Below, piece after piece: positions 1-11,500 of a DNA stretch of 64,000 nucleotides (positions within the stretch are counted from its first letter, which is position 1; each line of letters opens with the position of its first letter). The notes beneath the pieces are model-generated. The model ran no database searches. It was not told the DNA's origin and saw nothing but the letters and a program-made list of their open reading frames with translations. The DNA is taken from assembly GCA_038277395.1 (NCBI GenBank), contig CM076190.1, positions 247,733,256-247,797,255 of the forward strand, written 5' to 3'. The translations under genes and the position numbers were made by a program. This DNA comes from Dryocosmus kuriphilus (taxonomy: Eukaryota; Arthropoda; Insecta; Hymenoptera; Cynipidae).

Positions 1-821
1 AAATTCGTAGTTTTAGTTTCTTCTTTTCGTTTCGATTTGACTAATTTTGTTCGAAAATTAATCCTTTTTTTGAAAATTTAACAGTAATACCTTAAAAATA
101 TGTAATTGTTACTAATCCATTCTTTTTTATGTTGTTTAAAACGTTTTTTTATAAGAATATCCATTGTTTATTTTCGAGAATATTTCCTTACTGTTTTCTT
201 TACTTCTGAAATACTGCATTTTCAAAAAGTAATTAAGTTTTCAAGCGAAAATAGTTCAATTTTTAAAAAGTTAGTTTTCAACGGAATAGTTAAATTTCTT
301 AATTAACATACTAGTTTTTAACAAATTAGTCGAATTTTCACGCAAGGAAGGTGAATTTTTACAAACAAAAAAATATTTTTAGTGAACAAGCTGAATTGTC
401 AACAAAAAGAAAATGGATGTTTTAAAAAAATTTGAAATTTCAACCATGCACGATTAGCTTGAAACAAAACTGTTATAGTGAAGTAAAGGTAAGGGTGAAG
501 TTTTACTCAACTTCCTGAATTTCTATGAAAAAAGTGATTTTGAATTTCAACTAATAAGATTTATTCTCGTCCAAAAAAGTGAATTCTTAAACAAAATCAT
601 AATAGTTTCCTCTCGAACTCAAAGAATATTATTTTTCATTTCAAAATAGTTAAATTGTCAATAAAAAAAGGAAGTTTCATTAAACGAGAAAAGATTTTCA
701 AACATTATTGGTTCAAGATTAATCCGTGGTTTTCAAAATTTGTCTTTGGTTGAAAAATCCTATTTTTTGATCGAAAGGTCAACTGTTGCACTAGTTTTTC
801 AAAAACTCATATTTACATATA
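1..821. repeat. Intron-type repeat related to the micro-exon array (no exon seen)
   Basis: No gene is visible. Bases 1-760 are related in order to 28080-28760 and, over the first 350 bases, to the stretch ahead of the B exons (for example 15340-15690). Shared pieces include the TATGTAATTGTTACTAAT-type segment and the CACGCAAGGAAGGTGAATTTT segment. This implies the duplicated intron material continues left of the window or has spread as an interspersed repeat. Confidence 0.6.
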
Positions 822-2129
822 CGGTGTGATCAAAAAGTAAGGTGACTTTTTATTTTCATCAAAAAATATTTATTTCCTCGTCAATATTGATGTTGTCCCC
901 TTGAAAGTATCCCACTCGGATATAATACATTTGTGCCTGCGCTTTTGCCAATCCTCAAAGCATTTCTGATAAGCACTTTTTGGTATAGCCTTCAGCTCTT
1001 CCAGCGATGCGGTCTTTATCTCCTCAGTCGTCGCAAAACGCTGTCCTTTCATGGGTCTTTTCAGTTTTGGAAACAGGAAAAAGTCGCAGGGAGCCAAATC
1101 TGGTGAATACGGTGGCTGGGGCATGATTATGGTGTTGTTCTTGGCCAAAAAATTACGAACAAGCAATGACGTGTGAGCTGGCGCATTATCGTGGTGCAAT
1201 AACCATGAATGGTTTTTCCACAATTCCGGACGTTTTTTTCGCATTGCTTCACGCAAACGGCGCATAACTTCAAGGTACTCTCTATTAACTTTACGACCTT
1301 GTGGTAAGAACTTCTGATGCACTACGCCATGATAATCCAAGAAAACGGTAAGCTTGACATTGTATCGAACTTGGCGTGCTTTTTTTTGGTCTTGGTGATC
1401 CAGAATGCTTCCACTGGGACGATTGACCCTTAGTTTCAACGTCATAATCATATATCCATATTTCGCCACCTGTTATGATCCTTTTGAGCAAGTCTGGGTC
1501 GTCGTTGACGTCATTCAACAGTTCCTGACCGATGCTCACGCGACGGTTCTTTTGGTCAAAATTGAGCAATTTCGGAACAAACTTCGCTGACACACGTGTC
1601 ATGCCCAAAATATCCACTAAAATTGCTTGGCTCGAACCAAAGGAGATACCGATATTATCGGCAACTTCTCTAATGGAAATTCGACGATTGGTCAACAATA
1701 CTTTCTTCACTTCTTCAACGTTTTCATCAGTTGTTGACGTGCTGGGACGTCCAGGGAGAACTTCGCCATTAACATTTTCTCGGCCTTCCCGAGAAATATT
1801 GTACCACTTAGAAAATTTTTTTTACTCAGAGTACACTCACCGTATGCCACTGTCAACATTTCAAGTGTTTTGCAGCACCTAATTCCATTTTTTACCAAAA
1901 TTTGATGCAAATTCTTTGATCCATCTTTCTCGACAGCAGAAAATCGCCGAGCACGCAAAACACTTCTAACCTTTATGCCTCTCACAAACAAACAAAAAAC
2001 GCTATATAGCTGAAACTGTGCACATATGTTTGGGACGAGTGTAACAACATAAAAAAAATAGAAAACGAATATCGACTGTACGCATCCCGCGAAATACAAA
2101 AAGTCACCTTACTTTTTGATCACACCTCG
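822..2129 (-). mobile_element. mariner element (copy 1), decayed
   Basis: Terminal inverted repeats are near-identical at 822-851 and 2098-2129 (core GGTGTGATCAAAAAGTAAGG), flanked by TA at 820-821 and 2130-2131, the mariner target duplication. The 1,308-bp length is that of a full-length mariner. The left end lacks two bases present in the right end. The same family recurs at 61532-62853 in the opposite orientation. Confidence 0.95.
870..2010 (-). pseudogene. mariner transposase pseudogene (copy 1)
   Basis: This was the DDD transposase that cuts and joins the element ends. It is read in at least three frame segments: 2010-1707 (N-terminal helix-turn-helix start), 1710-1380 (VLLTNRRISIREVAD, second helix-turn-helix) and 1380-870 (catalytic C-terminus). 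HHDNAPAH and YSPDLAPCDFF give the second and third Asp with 34 residues between them, the mariner D34D spacing. The first catalytic Asp, normally TGDE, reads TGGE, so activity is lost independently of the frameshifts. One frameshift lies near the T-run at 1381-1387. Confidence 0.93.
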
Positions 2130-2131
2130 TA

Positions 2132-2464
2132 TATATATATATATTTTTACTTTCACATAAAAAAGACATTCAATGAATTTTGTGTGGGCTAAACCATTCT
2201 TGTGATTATAATTACTTTTTTTTAATAGCGAGTTCTCCAATTTCCCTCAAAAACAGTAAAACTTTGTCTTTCATCTTTGAATCTCAGATATTTAGTTTTA
2301 TGAAAAAGTGTGTCAAAAGTCACATTTTAAAGGAAAGTAAATGCCAAGAATTGTCAACGAACCATATATTTTGAAAACGAGTGTAGGCTTTATTAACTGT
2401 TACGAAAGTACAATTAGTTTCGTTGAAAAATGTCGTTCATAAAAAGTCCCTATGCTTCTTACAG
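2132..2464 (+). other. Intron sequence with pre-exon block
   Basis: No gene is seen. A short AT run follows the mariner (2130-2145). Bases 2401-2464 match the block found before the micro-exons (ACGAAAGTACAATTAGTTTCGTTGAAAA, then a T-rich tract and ACAG), which is the main reason the next segment is called an exon of the same gene. Confidence 0.6.
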
Positions 2465-2545
2465 AATCAGTTGTCCGACAGCTGTACGGACCGAGTGGAA
2501 CCGCACTAGACTATTTCGTAACCCCAGATGGATTTTTAATCTCAC
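2465..2545 (+). CDS. Exon 1 in window (81 nt, phase 1-1)
   Basis: The segment follows CTTACAG and precedes GTAATT. It has 26 whole codons, open only in the phase-1 frame, beginning SVVRQLYGPSG and ending TPDGFLIS. The product is not recognised. It has the same length as the exon at 10532, and both contain an R-Q/R start and a C-terminal hydrophobic stretch, so the two may be duplicates. The following intron begins with the same GTAATTAAAAAAT motif as the introns after the A micro-exons. About 8 kb of intron, mostly transposons, separates it from the next exon. Confidence 0.6.
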
Positions 2546-5500
2546 GTAATTAAAAAATTAATTAAAATACAATCAAAAATTGGCAGCAGAGAATTCTGCC
2601 TACAATAAATGTTTTTATTATAATGATTTTTCTATTTAATGCATTTCTTATGATTTTTCCATCAGTGCAGAAAAGTCTTTGTACAAAAACCAGTATAAAA
2701 AGAATAATGTTAAGAAACTGAAAGAAGTGAAACGAAAGATAGGGAAACTGCACGCTAATAATTTATTTAATTACTTGAACAATTGTTGTGTCCTAGCAGG
2801 TTGAATTAATTAAGACTAACAAATATTTATTTAGCTAATGAAAATCAGTTTAATCGTCTGGGTGATCCTATTCATTTACCTATAGGCCAGAAAGTCTTGG
2901 TCTAAGGTAAATTATAATTGCTTGATACAAAACTTTTTATAATTATGCCCCCACTAATGGATCGTAAGGCGTAGGTAATATCTTATGCTAGTGAACTTTG
3001 ATCCAGCAGCGTTTCGTTGGCTAGAGATTTGCCAGCCTCTTCAGGTTAGAATTTCATTTAAAAAAAAAACTATTAAACACAATCACAAAGAAAAATTAAA
3101 AGGACATAATGTAAATAACAAAATAATCTCAAACTAAATTTATCGATGATATAAGCATTTGTAAAGTACAAATATTTAAATATTTTGTTATTAAACAAAG
3201 ACAATGATAAGAGCCAATGAGTCAAGTAAAAATGTTTACATTTTTGATGTCATGCTCACAACGAGGTACAAGCGATACTGAGCGCGCGATGATATCAAAC
3301 ATTTCTTCTTATACGCACATATGGACTATCTCACACAAATATTATTATTGTCGTCCATGAGAGTATGTAAGCACATATCAATGTGTTAAGAGTCAAATTT
3401 ACGAAGAATAGGAAATTATCTATGATTTAATGCATATATACCATCCACGCTATTTATACTATTCTTATTGCATGTTGTCTATAGATACCAAAACAACTTC
3501 AAACATAAAGAAATTGGGATGTCCACAATCATATGAGGGTAAAATGAAAGGCCAAATTTTTAACCTTGAAACGATGCGACGTTTCGTTGGCTTGGCTTGC
3601 CGACCTTATCAGGCGTGTGACGAAACGTCGTATCAAAATTAAAAACTTGGTCCTTTATTTTACTCTCAGATGATCGAGTGAAACGCTGCTTCTTCACTAT
3701 AACGAAACGTAATAAACTAATTACGATTACTATCTTCAAAGATACTTTCAATTGGAAAAAACTAATATATTGGATTTTGAACCGAATCTAAAAAAAAGCG
3801 TCTCATCTCTGAAATGGACAATATTAAATGCAATTAAAAGACTATAAATATGAAGGAAGATATATAAGCATTAAATCATAGATATCTTCCTATTCTTCGT
3901 AAATTTCGCTCTTAACACATTCATATGTACTTTTTTTACTCTCATGAACGACAACGAGGAACGACACCCAAGGCGACAGCGAGGACAAATTCCGTCACAG
4001 GCACCATCCACAAGAACGAATTGACAGTTGGTAAACCAAGAGCAGCCGATACGGGTTGTAAGCAGTCCGCCAATCGTCATAGAAACAAGAAGGGAGGACA
4101 GAACGCCAACGACGCGGTGCAGCAGTTCCACGTTATACCAGGGAGGCAGCACTGTCCAGTCACCGCGGCAAAGAGCGACATTACTTCGGTAACTCGACGC
4201 TGTGGCACCACTACCAGCGGCGAATGACAGTACTAAGATGATCGCCGCGCCCGATCGAGCCAAACTCACCAAGGTAAAGATGGACAAGCGACCGTGGGTC
4301 TCGCAACCAATGGCAGTACACGAAGCGACGGAGACAAATCTGATAGGCAGGCGGTGACGGCATTGGAAAGCACATTAGCGGTTACAGTTGACGAAGCCGA
4401 TCCAGTCCCAGAGAGCCAATCAGTAATCGTAACTCGGGAGCAGGCTGGAACGGCGGGAAAGTGAGGGAAGGAAGCTCAAGCAGAAAAGAGACGACATCAT
4501 TCGTGTTCTCGGCTCGGTGGTTAGGGTGGTCTCCAGGAAAAGTTTGAGGAGAAACACTGTCCAGTTAGGGAAATTTTGAAGTGAACACTGCCCAGCAAGG
4601 AAATAGTCGGGAAAATGGACCGCTCGGAAGCCGAGCAACTGGTGCAGTGGCTTCACCGTAGCTGCGAATACCACTAGCAGTTCCACGTGTGCTCTCAACC
4701 CCGAAAGCCGACGCCAATGCTGTAAGACATTGGCGACCGCGTGTGCCGAGATAAGTGTAAGTGAAGCCGATCGAGATCCTTGTGACACCAGGAGGTTAGA
4801 GAATGCCCGACTGAAAGCCCGACTTTAAACTAGTGGAGGCGGGCGTCTCTCACGAGAGCCAACGGATGTACACTAGATAAAAGACGTCGCATGACCTGGT
4901 GCCGACGCTGGTGTCTCGGCCGACCATATTGTCGATAGTGGGTCCTTCTGGCTAGCTGGTCTCTCTTTTCTGTCAGTGTTAGAATTAAATACAGTGGATA
5001 ACCTGAGGGTAACGGAAGTTGAATACGCGTTCTCGCATTTGTGGGGCAGGTCCTAAACTTTACGGGGTAGGTTATTGAAATTATAATTGTGTCATACAAT
5101 GCTTCAAGTGTTTTAATATTTAGACTAAATTCTTTTTTAGTCATACCATAAATAAAGTATTAATTTGATTGGAAAACGATTGTCGGTGTCAAGCGCTTTT
5201 TTTTACAACAGCGGAATTGTCTCTCTCTCTCACTGCAGCTCACCACCTGCTCCCGTCTCGTCGTAAGTGAAATAGCGTGTCTGTCTGCCGTGACAGGGAA
5301 GCCGACAAAGTTCGGATAAGGTAGTCTCTATCTGGAGCCAAGAAATAAAATAAACGAATTTCGTGGGTTATCCGTGGTTCGAAAGAGTGTGACACACGAA
5401 CACGGGTTATACCGAACCTCGGTTCGTGGCAAAGGAGGCATGTAAGTGGTATCCACCTTGTAACCGGGTTTCATCCTGGGCCACCCCAGGCCAGGCCGTA

Positions 5501-8500
5501 GTTAACCGAAGTGAATATGGACCGGGTTAAAAAGGTAGTCCCCTTTACAAAATGGCACCCAATATAGATGGCTGTCACTGAGTGATGTTTGCTTGGCTCC
5601 TGCTTAGAAGAAAAATAACATAACCTAAAGTAGACTGACTTTAGAGAGAGGTTAGTTTGGACAAAGAAGAATTGCTGTTTTTATCAATTTCAGAGCAGTG
5701 TACCCTTTCCGAATTTTGCGGGTCCTTTTGATTTTATTGGGAGTAACTGAACTCAAATTAAAATAGGGTAATGGATCCCTACTACCCGGTGAAGGTGGAG
5801 TTAGCAGAAAAGAACGACCGGAAGGATCTAAGTTTCAATAGAAGTGCGACGGTGGTTGGTGCATCGGATACCGCTGGAGTCGCGGCAGAGGGGTCAAACG
5901 GGGGCCAGAATAGGCAATCCCGGGCCGGCTTGGACACGGTAATGGCCCAGTTACCGAGTTGGGCAAATGGCAAGCGAATAGGGCGGTACTTCGCACGTCA
6001 TGGGGGTAACCAGGCAGTAAGATGACCCATATGGGCATGTATAATATAATTCGGGGGCGGAAGAAAGTATAATGAGTGCCCCAGAGGGCCCTACGTATCG
6101 CATAGGATTTCTTTAGCCGTTTACGATGATGGAAACGACCCATTATGGGCATCGAAAACGGCCAGGGATGGAGGAGGACAGGCCTTGAGGGGTACGCTAT
6201 CGCCCACCCCTATAGCATATCCCACATCAGAGATATGTGATGAGGGGCACAGGGGGTATGGCTACCGCCTGTTCAGGCAGAAACACCATTTGGAGGGAAA
6301 ACGGGATGCACGATGGTGGGGTATAAGCGTTTCGCGAACGTGACGACTAGACCTCGCTGAGCCGTGACTAGGGTCAGTGGAGCCGACGATCGTTTGGACA
6401 CGTCCCCACGTTTTTCTCATTCGGTGCCAGGGGAAAGCGCAATACCCCAACAGGAGCAAGGTTAACTAAGAGAGCGGAGAGATCTGGTAGGGCCCAGGGT
6501 CGACCGACCGTGGACTGGGAGTGCCAACCCTCGGTGATCCTGAGCTGTAGAAGAATGACATCTGGGGCAGATTGACTAACCGGTCAGGCAGAATATTATC
6601 CACCTACAGTGAGTGCCCTAACTTGTGCTCCCCTAGTGACTACATCGCAGCCTATTTTTACTACCGCGATCATTAGAGACACCCGTCCGCATAACGATTG
6701 GTACAGTCGAAATCGGGACGTCCGACTGAGTGTCAAGACACAGCACCGCGAAGCAGAAAGCTGGGGTGAGGTCACTGAACCGCAGGGATATTGGTAACCA
6801 GAGGATTAATAAGAGCCCTACCTGCGGGAATACACACCGAATGATCATCGTGATTCAAGTGCAGAGGAACGCGAGGAGTCATGGGCGGAGCGGACTACTT
6901 ACCATTACCCGGAGTCAAGTTTCTTCCCCCGTATGAATCCGACCTCAACGAGGGAGGAAGAGGTGGGAAGGGAAGCATGGGAGAGTCATGATAGGTACAG
7001 ACCTCAAGACTTTTTGGAGTCAAGGAAGAACAAGTGTAGGCTTTACGCCACAGGGTACGCAGGGTAGGAGCCACCAAGGCGATATCAGAACGCGAGTATG
7101 GTCCCTACACAAGACAATAGGAAACCATATGTCCCAGCGTTCGGGCAGGGCCACGGCCTATCGTATCGGGAGACAGGACGACAGAATAGGGCGCACAGTC
7201 GCGCACCACATAACAGTAACTGTCAAGGTAGGCAGGAAAGAACTGAGTATGGGGAGTATGCGCGGCCAAACGCACTTGGGCTAGGAGGTAGGTATGAGTT
7301 TGAAGCGCTGACCACTGCGTGTAATGGTTATGCTCAGGGATGGGGGCGAAGCCCCATGCGACCCTCAGCAAACGAAGAGACGGGACAAGAATCGTGGAAG
7401 GGTGAAAGGTCAGCTTCAATGGGCAGAAGGGCATAGACGTCGGGGGAGACTCACCGATAAAACAAAGGTATTATCGTGTGTCCCCGAAAGTATTGAAAAA
7501 TCTGCAAGATGAGGTAACTAGAATGTTGGCTGCAAGAATAGTAGAGCCGTCAAAAAGCGGATGTTCCAATTCCGTGGTAATGACTCGGAAGGCCGACCGG
7601 ACGTATAGATTTTGCGTGGACTACCGCAGGCTCAACAAGGTCGCTAAAAAGGATGCTTACCCTTTGCCCAAAATGGATATGATTCTTGAAGAGCTTCGAG
7701 CTGTGAATTACATAACGACACTTGATGTAAAGTGGGGGAATACCAAATTCTTATGGTCGAAGATAGTTGGGGGTATAAAGCGTTTACAGTTCCCGGAATG
7801 GGGCTCTTTCAGTTCACAGGAATGCCGGACATGGAGCCTAATGTCTATGCTTAGAACGAACGTCCCATGGGAGTGGTGAACCGAACAGAAAAGCGCGTAC
7901 GCGATACGCGAGCGATTTTGGCCTCGGAGCAGTCTTATCACAGATACAATGTTTTGGATAATTGTTACTTTTATTAACAGCTACACAAATTAAAATTCAG
8001 TAACTTTCCCCGTAGACAAGAACCCTGTGTGTAGGGATGGTCCAGGTTGACAGGTAGATTCTGGAGCACTGAAGGCAGGAGCTACGCATATCGGGGAATA
8101 CCCTGCAGAGGACTCACTAGTATACCAGCAGCAGCTGAGTTTTATTTCTGAAAGGAGTTCTTATGGAACTTGAATCAAGCTCGAGTGAGGGATGGGAGGT
8201 CTGGCGGAGTGGCTGGAGGGTGACCACCGTGCGGTAAACAAAGCCGGTAGGTTTCGGCTAGGCACAAGGGAGTTGTAACGAAATTAAAAAAAAAAAAGCA
8301 CGACAAATAATAATTATGAATGGACCATACGGGGTTTCGCCGATGCCATGCCCAACATCCGACCAAAGAAGTTAGTGGTCAACAAGCAAATTAAACAGAG
8401 GTACGATAAGAACCGCGATCCCAGAGGGCCCACGCTCAATTGTACCAATAGCACTAACGTCATGGGGCCGGCTTCGGGTTGGATCACCGAAGAGGAGCAC

Positions 8501-11500
8501 GAGGAGGGACACCGAAGGCGACAGCGAGTACAATTTGTGACACGGAAGCCACCCACGAGAACGAACTGACTGTTGGTAAAAAACGAGCAGCCAATACAGG
8601 TGGTGGGCAGTGCGCCTACGATCATAGAAACAAGACGGAAAGACAGAACGCCGACCACACGGCGCAGCAGACCTACGCTGGTCCAGGGAGGCAGCACCGT
8701 CCAGTCACAGCAGCGGCAACTAGCGACATTACTTCGCTAAGTCGACGCTGTGTTGCCACTAACAGCGGCGAGTAAGAGTACTAAGACGACGGCCGCATCC
8801 TACAGAGCCAACTGTATCTCAGCAAAGATGGAAAAGCGACCGCGGGTCGCGCAGCCAACGGGAGTACTCGAAGACACGGAGACGAACCTGACAGGCAGGC
8901 GGTGACCGCATTGAAACACACATTGACGGTTACAGCCGACAAAGCCGATCCAGTCCCAATGAGCCAATCAGTAACCGTACCTCGCGAGGACGGCTTACTG
9001 ACGGGAAAGTGAGAGAAGGAAGCTCAAGCAGACGAGAGACGACGCCACTCGTGTTCTTGGCTCGGTGGTGAGCGTCGTCTCCAGGAAAAGTTTGAGGAGA
9101 AACACTGTCCAGTAAGGGAAATTTTGAAGTCAACACTGTCCAGCAAGGCTTCAAGGTAGGTAGGAATACCACCAGCTGTTCCGCCTGTGCTCTCAGCCCC
9201 GAGAGCCGACGCCCACGCGGTAAGACACTGGCGACCGCGTGTGTGGAGACGAGTGTAAGTGAATCCGATCGAGACCCCTGTGACAGCCGGAGGTTAGAAG
9301 ATGCTAGGCTCAAAGCCCGAATTTAGTCTAGTGGAGGCGGGCGTCTCTTACGAGAGCCAAAGGCTGTGCACAAGATAAAGGACGTCAGATGACGTGGTGC
9401 CGACGCGAGTATCTCGAGCTGCCATTTTGTCGATTGTGGGTCCTTCTGATTAACCGGTCTCTCTTTTCTGTCAGTGTTAGAATTAAATGCAGCTGTTAGC
9501 CTGAGGGTAACGGAAGTTGAATACGCGTTCTCGCATTTGTGGGGAAGGTCCGACAAACTGCGGGGTGACTTATTGAAATTGTAGTTGTTTCCCACAACCC
9601 TTCAAATGTTTTAATATTTAGACTGAATTCTTCATTGGGATTATCATATATAAAGTATTCATTTGATTGCAAAACGATATTCGGGGTCAAGCGCTTTTTC
9701 TTTAACAGCGGAATTCTCTGTCACTAACCCGAACTCACCCACTCTTCCCATCTCGTTATAAGTGAGCTAGCGTGCCTGCCTGCCGCGACAGGGTAGTCGA
9801 CGGATTTCGGAAAGGGTGATTCCTATTTGTCGCCAAGAAATAAAATAAACGAACTTCTTGTGTTTTTTTTGAGTCGAAAGTGTGTGACCCACGAACTCGG
9901 CTTATACCGATCCTCGGGTCGCGGCAAAGGAGGCAGATAAGTGGTATCCATCTTGAAATCGGGTTTCATCCTGGGCCACCCCAGGCAAGACCGTAGTTAA
10001 ACGAAGTGAATACGGACCAAGTTAAAAAGTAATCCCCGTTACAATATGTATATATGTAATTGTAACTATTACTATATAGCTATAACGCAGAGGTTTGTCT
10101 AGCGTACAGTTTTTAACTGATGGCGAACAAAAACGCATTTGGCGCGAAATTCACTGAACAAAATAACAGTTTGAGCCTTTGCGAGAGGTTGGACGATGAC
10201 GAAACTGAGCTAAGCAAATAGTTTTTACGATTTTTTTCAGCTTATACTATTAGTACACTACTTTCTTAATTAAAAAAACTAATTTTTGATTGCATAAAGG
10301 GCTAATTTTTAAATACTACGTTTTTCACTTTCTAAAATACTTTTTTCTTACTTTCCTTCATTCAATAAAGCGCCTTGTGGCCTGTTATGTATTTAGAGAG
10401 AATGAATGATAAAACATTTGAAGCAAACATATATTTGAAAATTGGTTGAAGTTTTATGAACTGGTACGAGAACACAATTGGGACCGTTGAAAAAATTTGT
10501 TAATAAAATATCCCTATCTTTTTTCTTACAGGCTGCCCTCTTCTTCGAAGATCAGTGCGTCCAATGTTCTTATACGATGATAGGAGAAATATTGTTTATG
10601 TCAACTGGGATAGTAAGTATAACTTTTAAAAATTTTACAATTCAAATTTCCAAAATTTTAGAAAGTTCATTTTCTTAATTGACAATCTTCTAATGTTGTC
10701 AATTTTTCCGTCAGTTAAGCTAGGCATTTTAAATACTTTCAAGAAAATCCGCTGATATTCCTTGAAAGCTTTTAACCCACGTTGAACTCCTCTGATTTGT
10801 TTGGAATAGTTATAGATACGTATAAATCATTGGAAATCTTTTAAAAATAAAAATAAAATTAGTTTATTCCCTAGCGTTCTCTAGAAATTCGTTGCGATGT
10901 CCTAAAATCCCTTAAAACCTTTATAATTCTATAAAACCACTTGAAACTTTTTAAATACCCTCAAATTTTTTTAATACTTGGAGTTCCTATAAAATGCTTT
11001 AAATCTTATGAAATTCTTTGACATTTTTTTAAATCTTTGTAAATGCTATGTCTCGAAATTCTTTGGTACTTTTTCTGCGAATATTCCCTAAAGTGGACAA
11101 AAATTGATGAAGCTTCTAAAGATAAATTATTTAATGCAAAAATTATTCACAAATCTTTTAAAATTGATTATAAATATAAGACTCTTTATAAGAAAACAAT
11201 TCTTCTTTTCTACATGTAAAAATAAGTGCTTAATCCTTCCCCTACTTTTCCCCTCTCACTTGAAAAAATTTCCCCTCTTCCCACTTTTTGAGCACTTTAT
11301 TTTACGTGATTCCTGTAACTTGTTTTCTTTTATATATAAAAATTGTTGAAAAATTGAAAGTGGTCAGGGAGCATGAACGGCTGCTGAGGGAAAGGTCACA
11401 GAATTTTAAGAATTTATATTTAAGGGCATCCAATTAAATTCTAAGTTAATGAAATTTTAATTATGAAAATAATGAATAATCTATATCTTTCTTACAGACA

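Larger units (their letters stand above)
3955..10043 (+). mobile_element. Ty3/gypsy LTR retrotransposon, decayed and internally deleted
   Basis: Two direct repeats of about 1.6 kb (about 3955-5549 and 8495-10043) enclose a roughly 2.9-kb interior, too short for intact gag-pol. After the left repeat comes TGGCACCCAA at 5553, in the place of a tRNA primer site. Recognisable pol pieces run in order on the + strand: reverse transcriptase (7478-7845), RNase H (about 7890-7941) and an integrase-tail-like fragment (8348-8420). G+C content is clearly higher than in the surrounding introns. The element lies in the intron between the two 81-nt exons. Confidence 0.85.

Noticed and set aside
4420..5144. 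Open frames of 100-120 codons in the long repeats (also 8930-9690)
   Set aside because: They lie within LTR sequence, are not conserved in frame between the two repeats, and show no domain.
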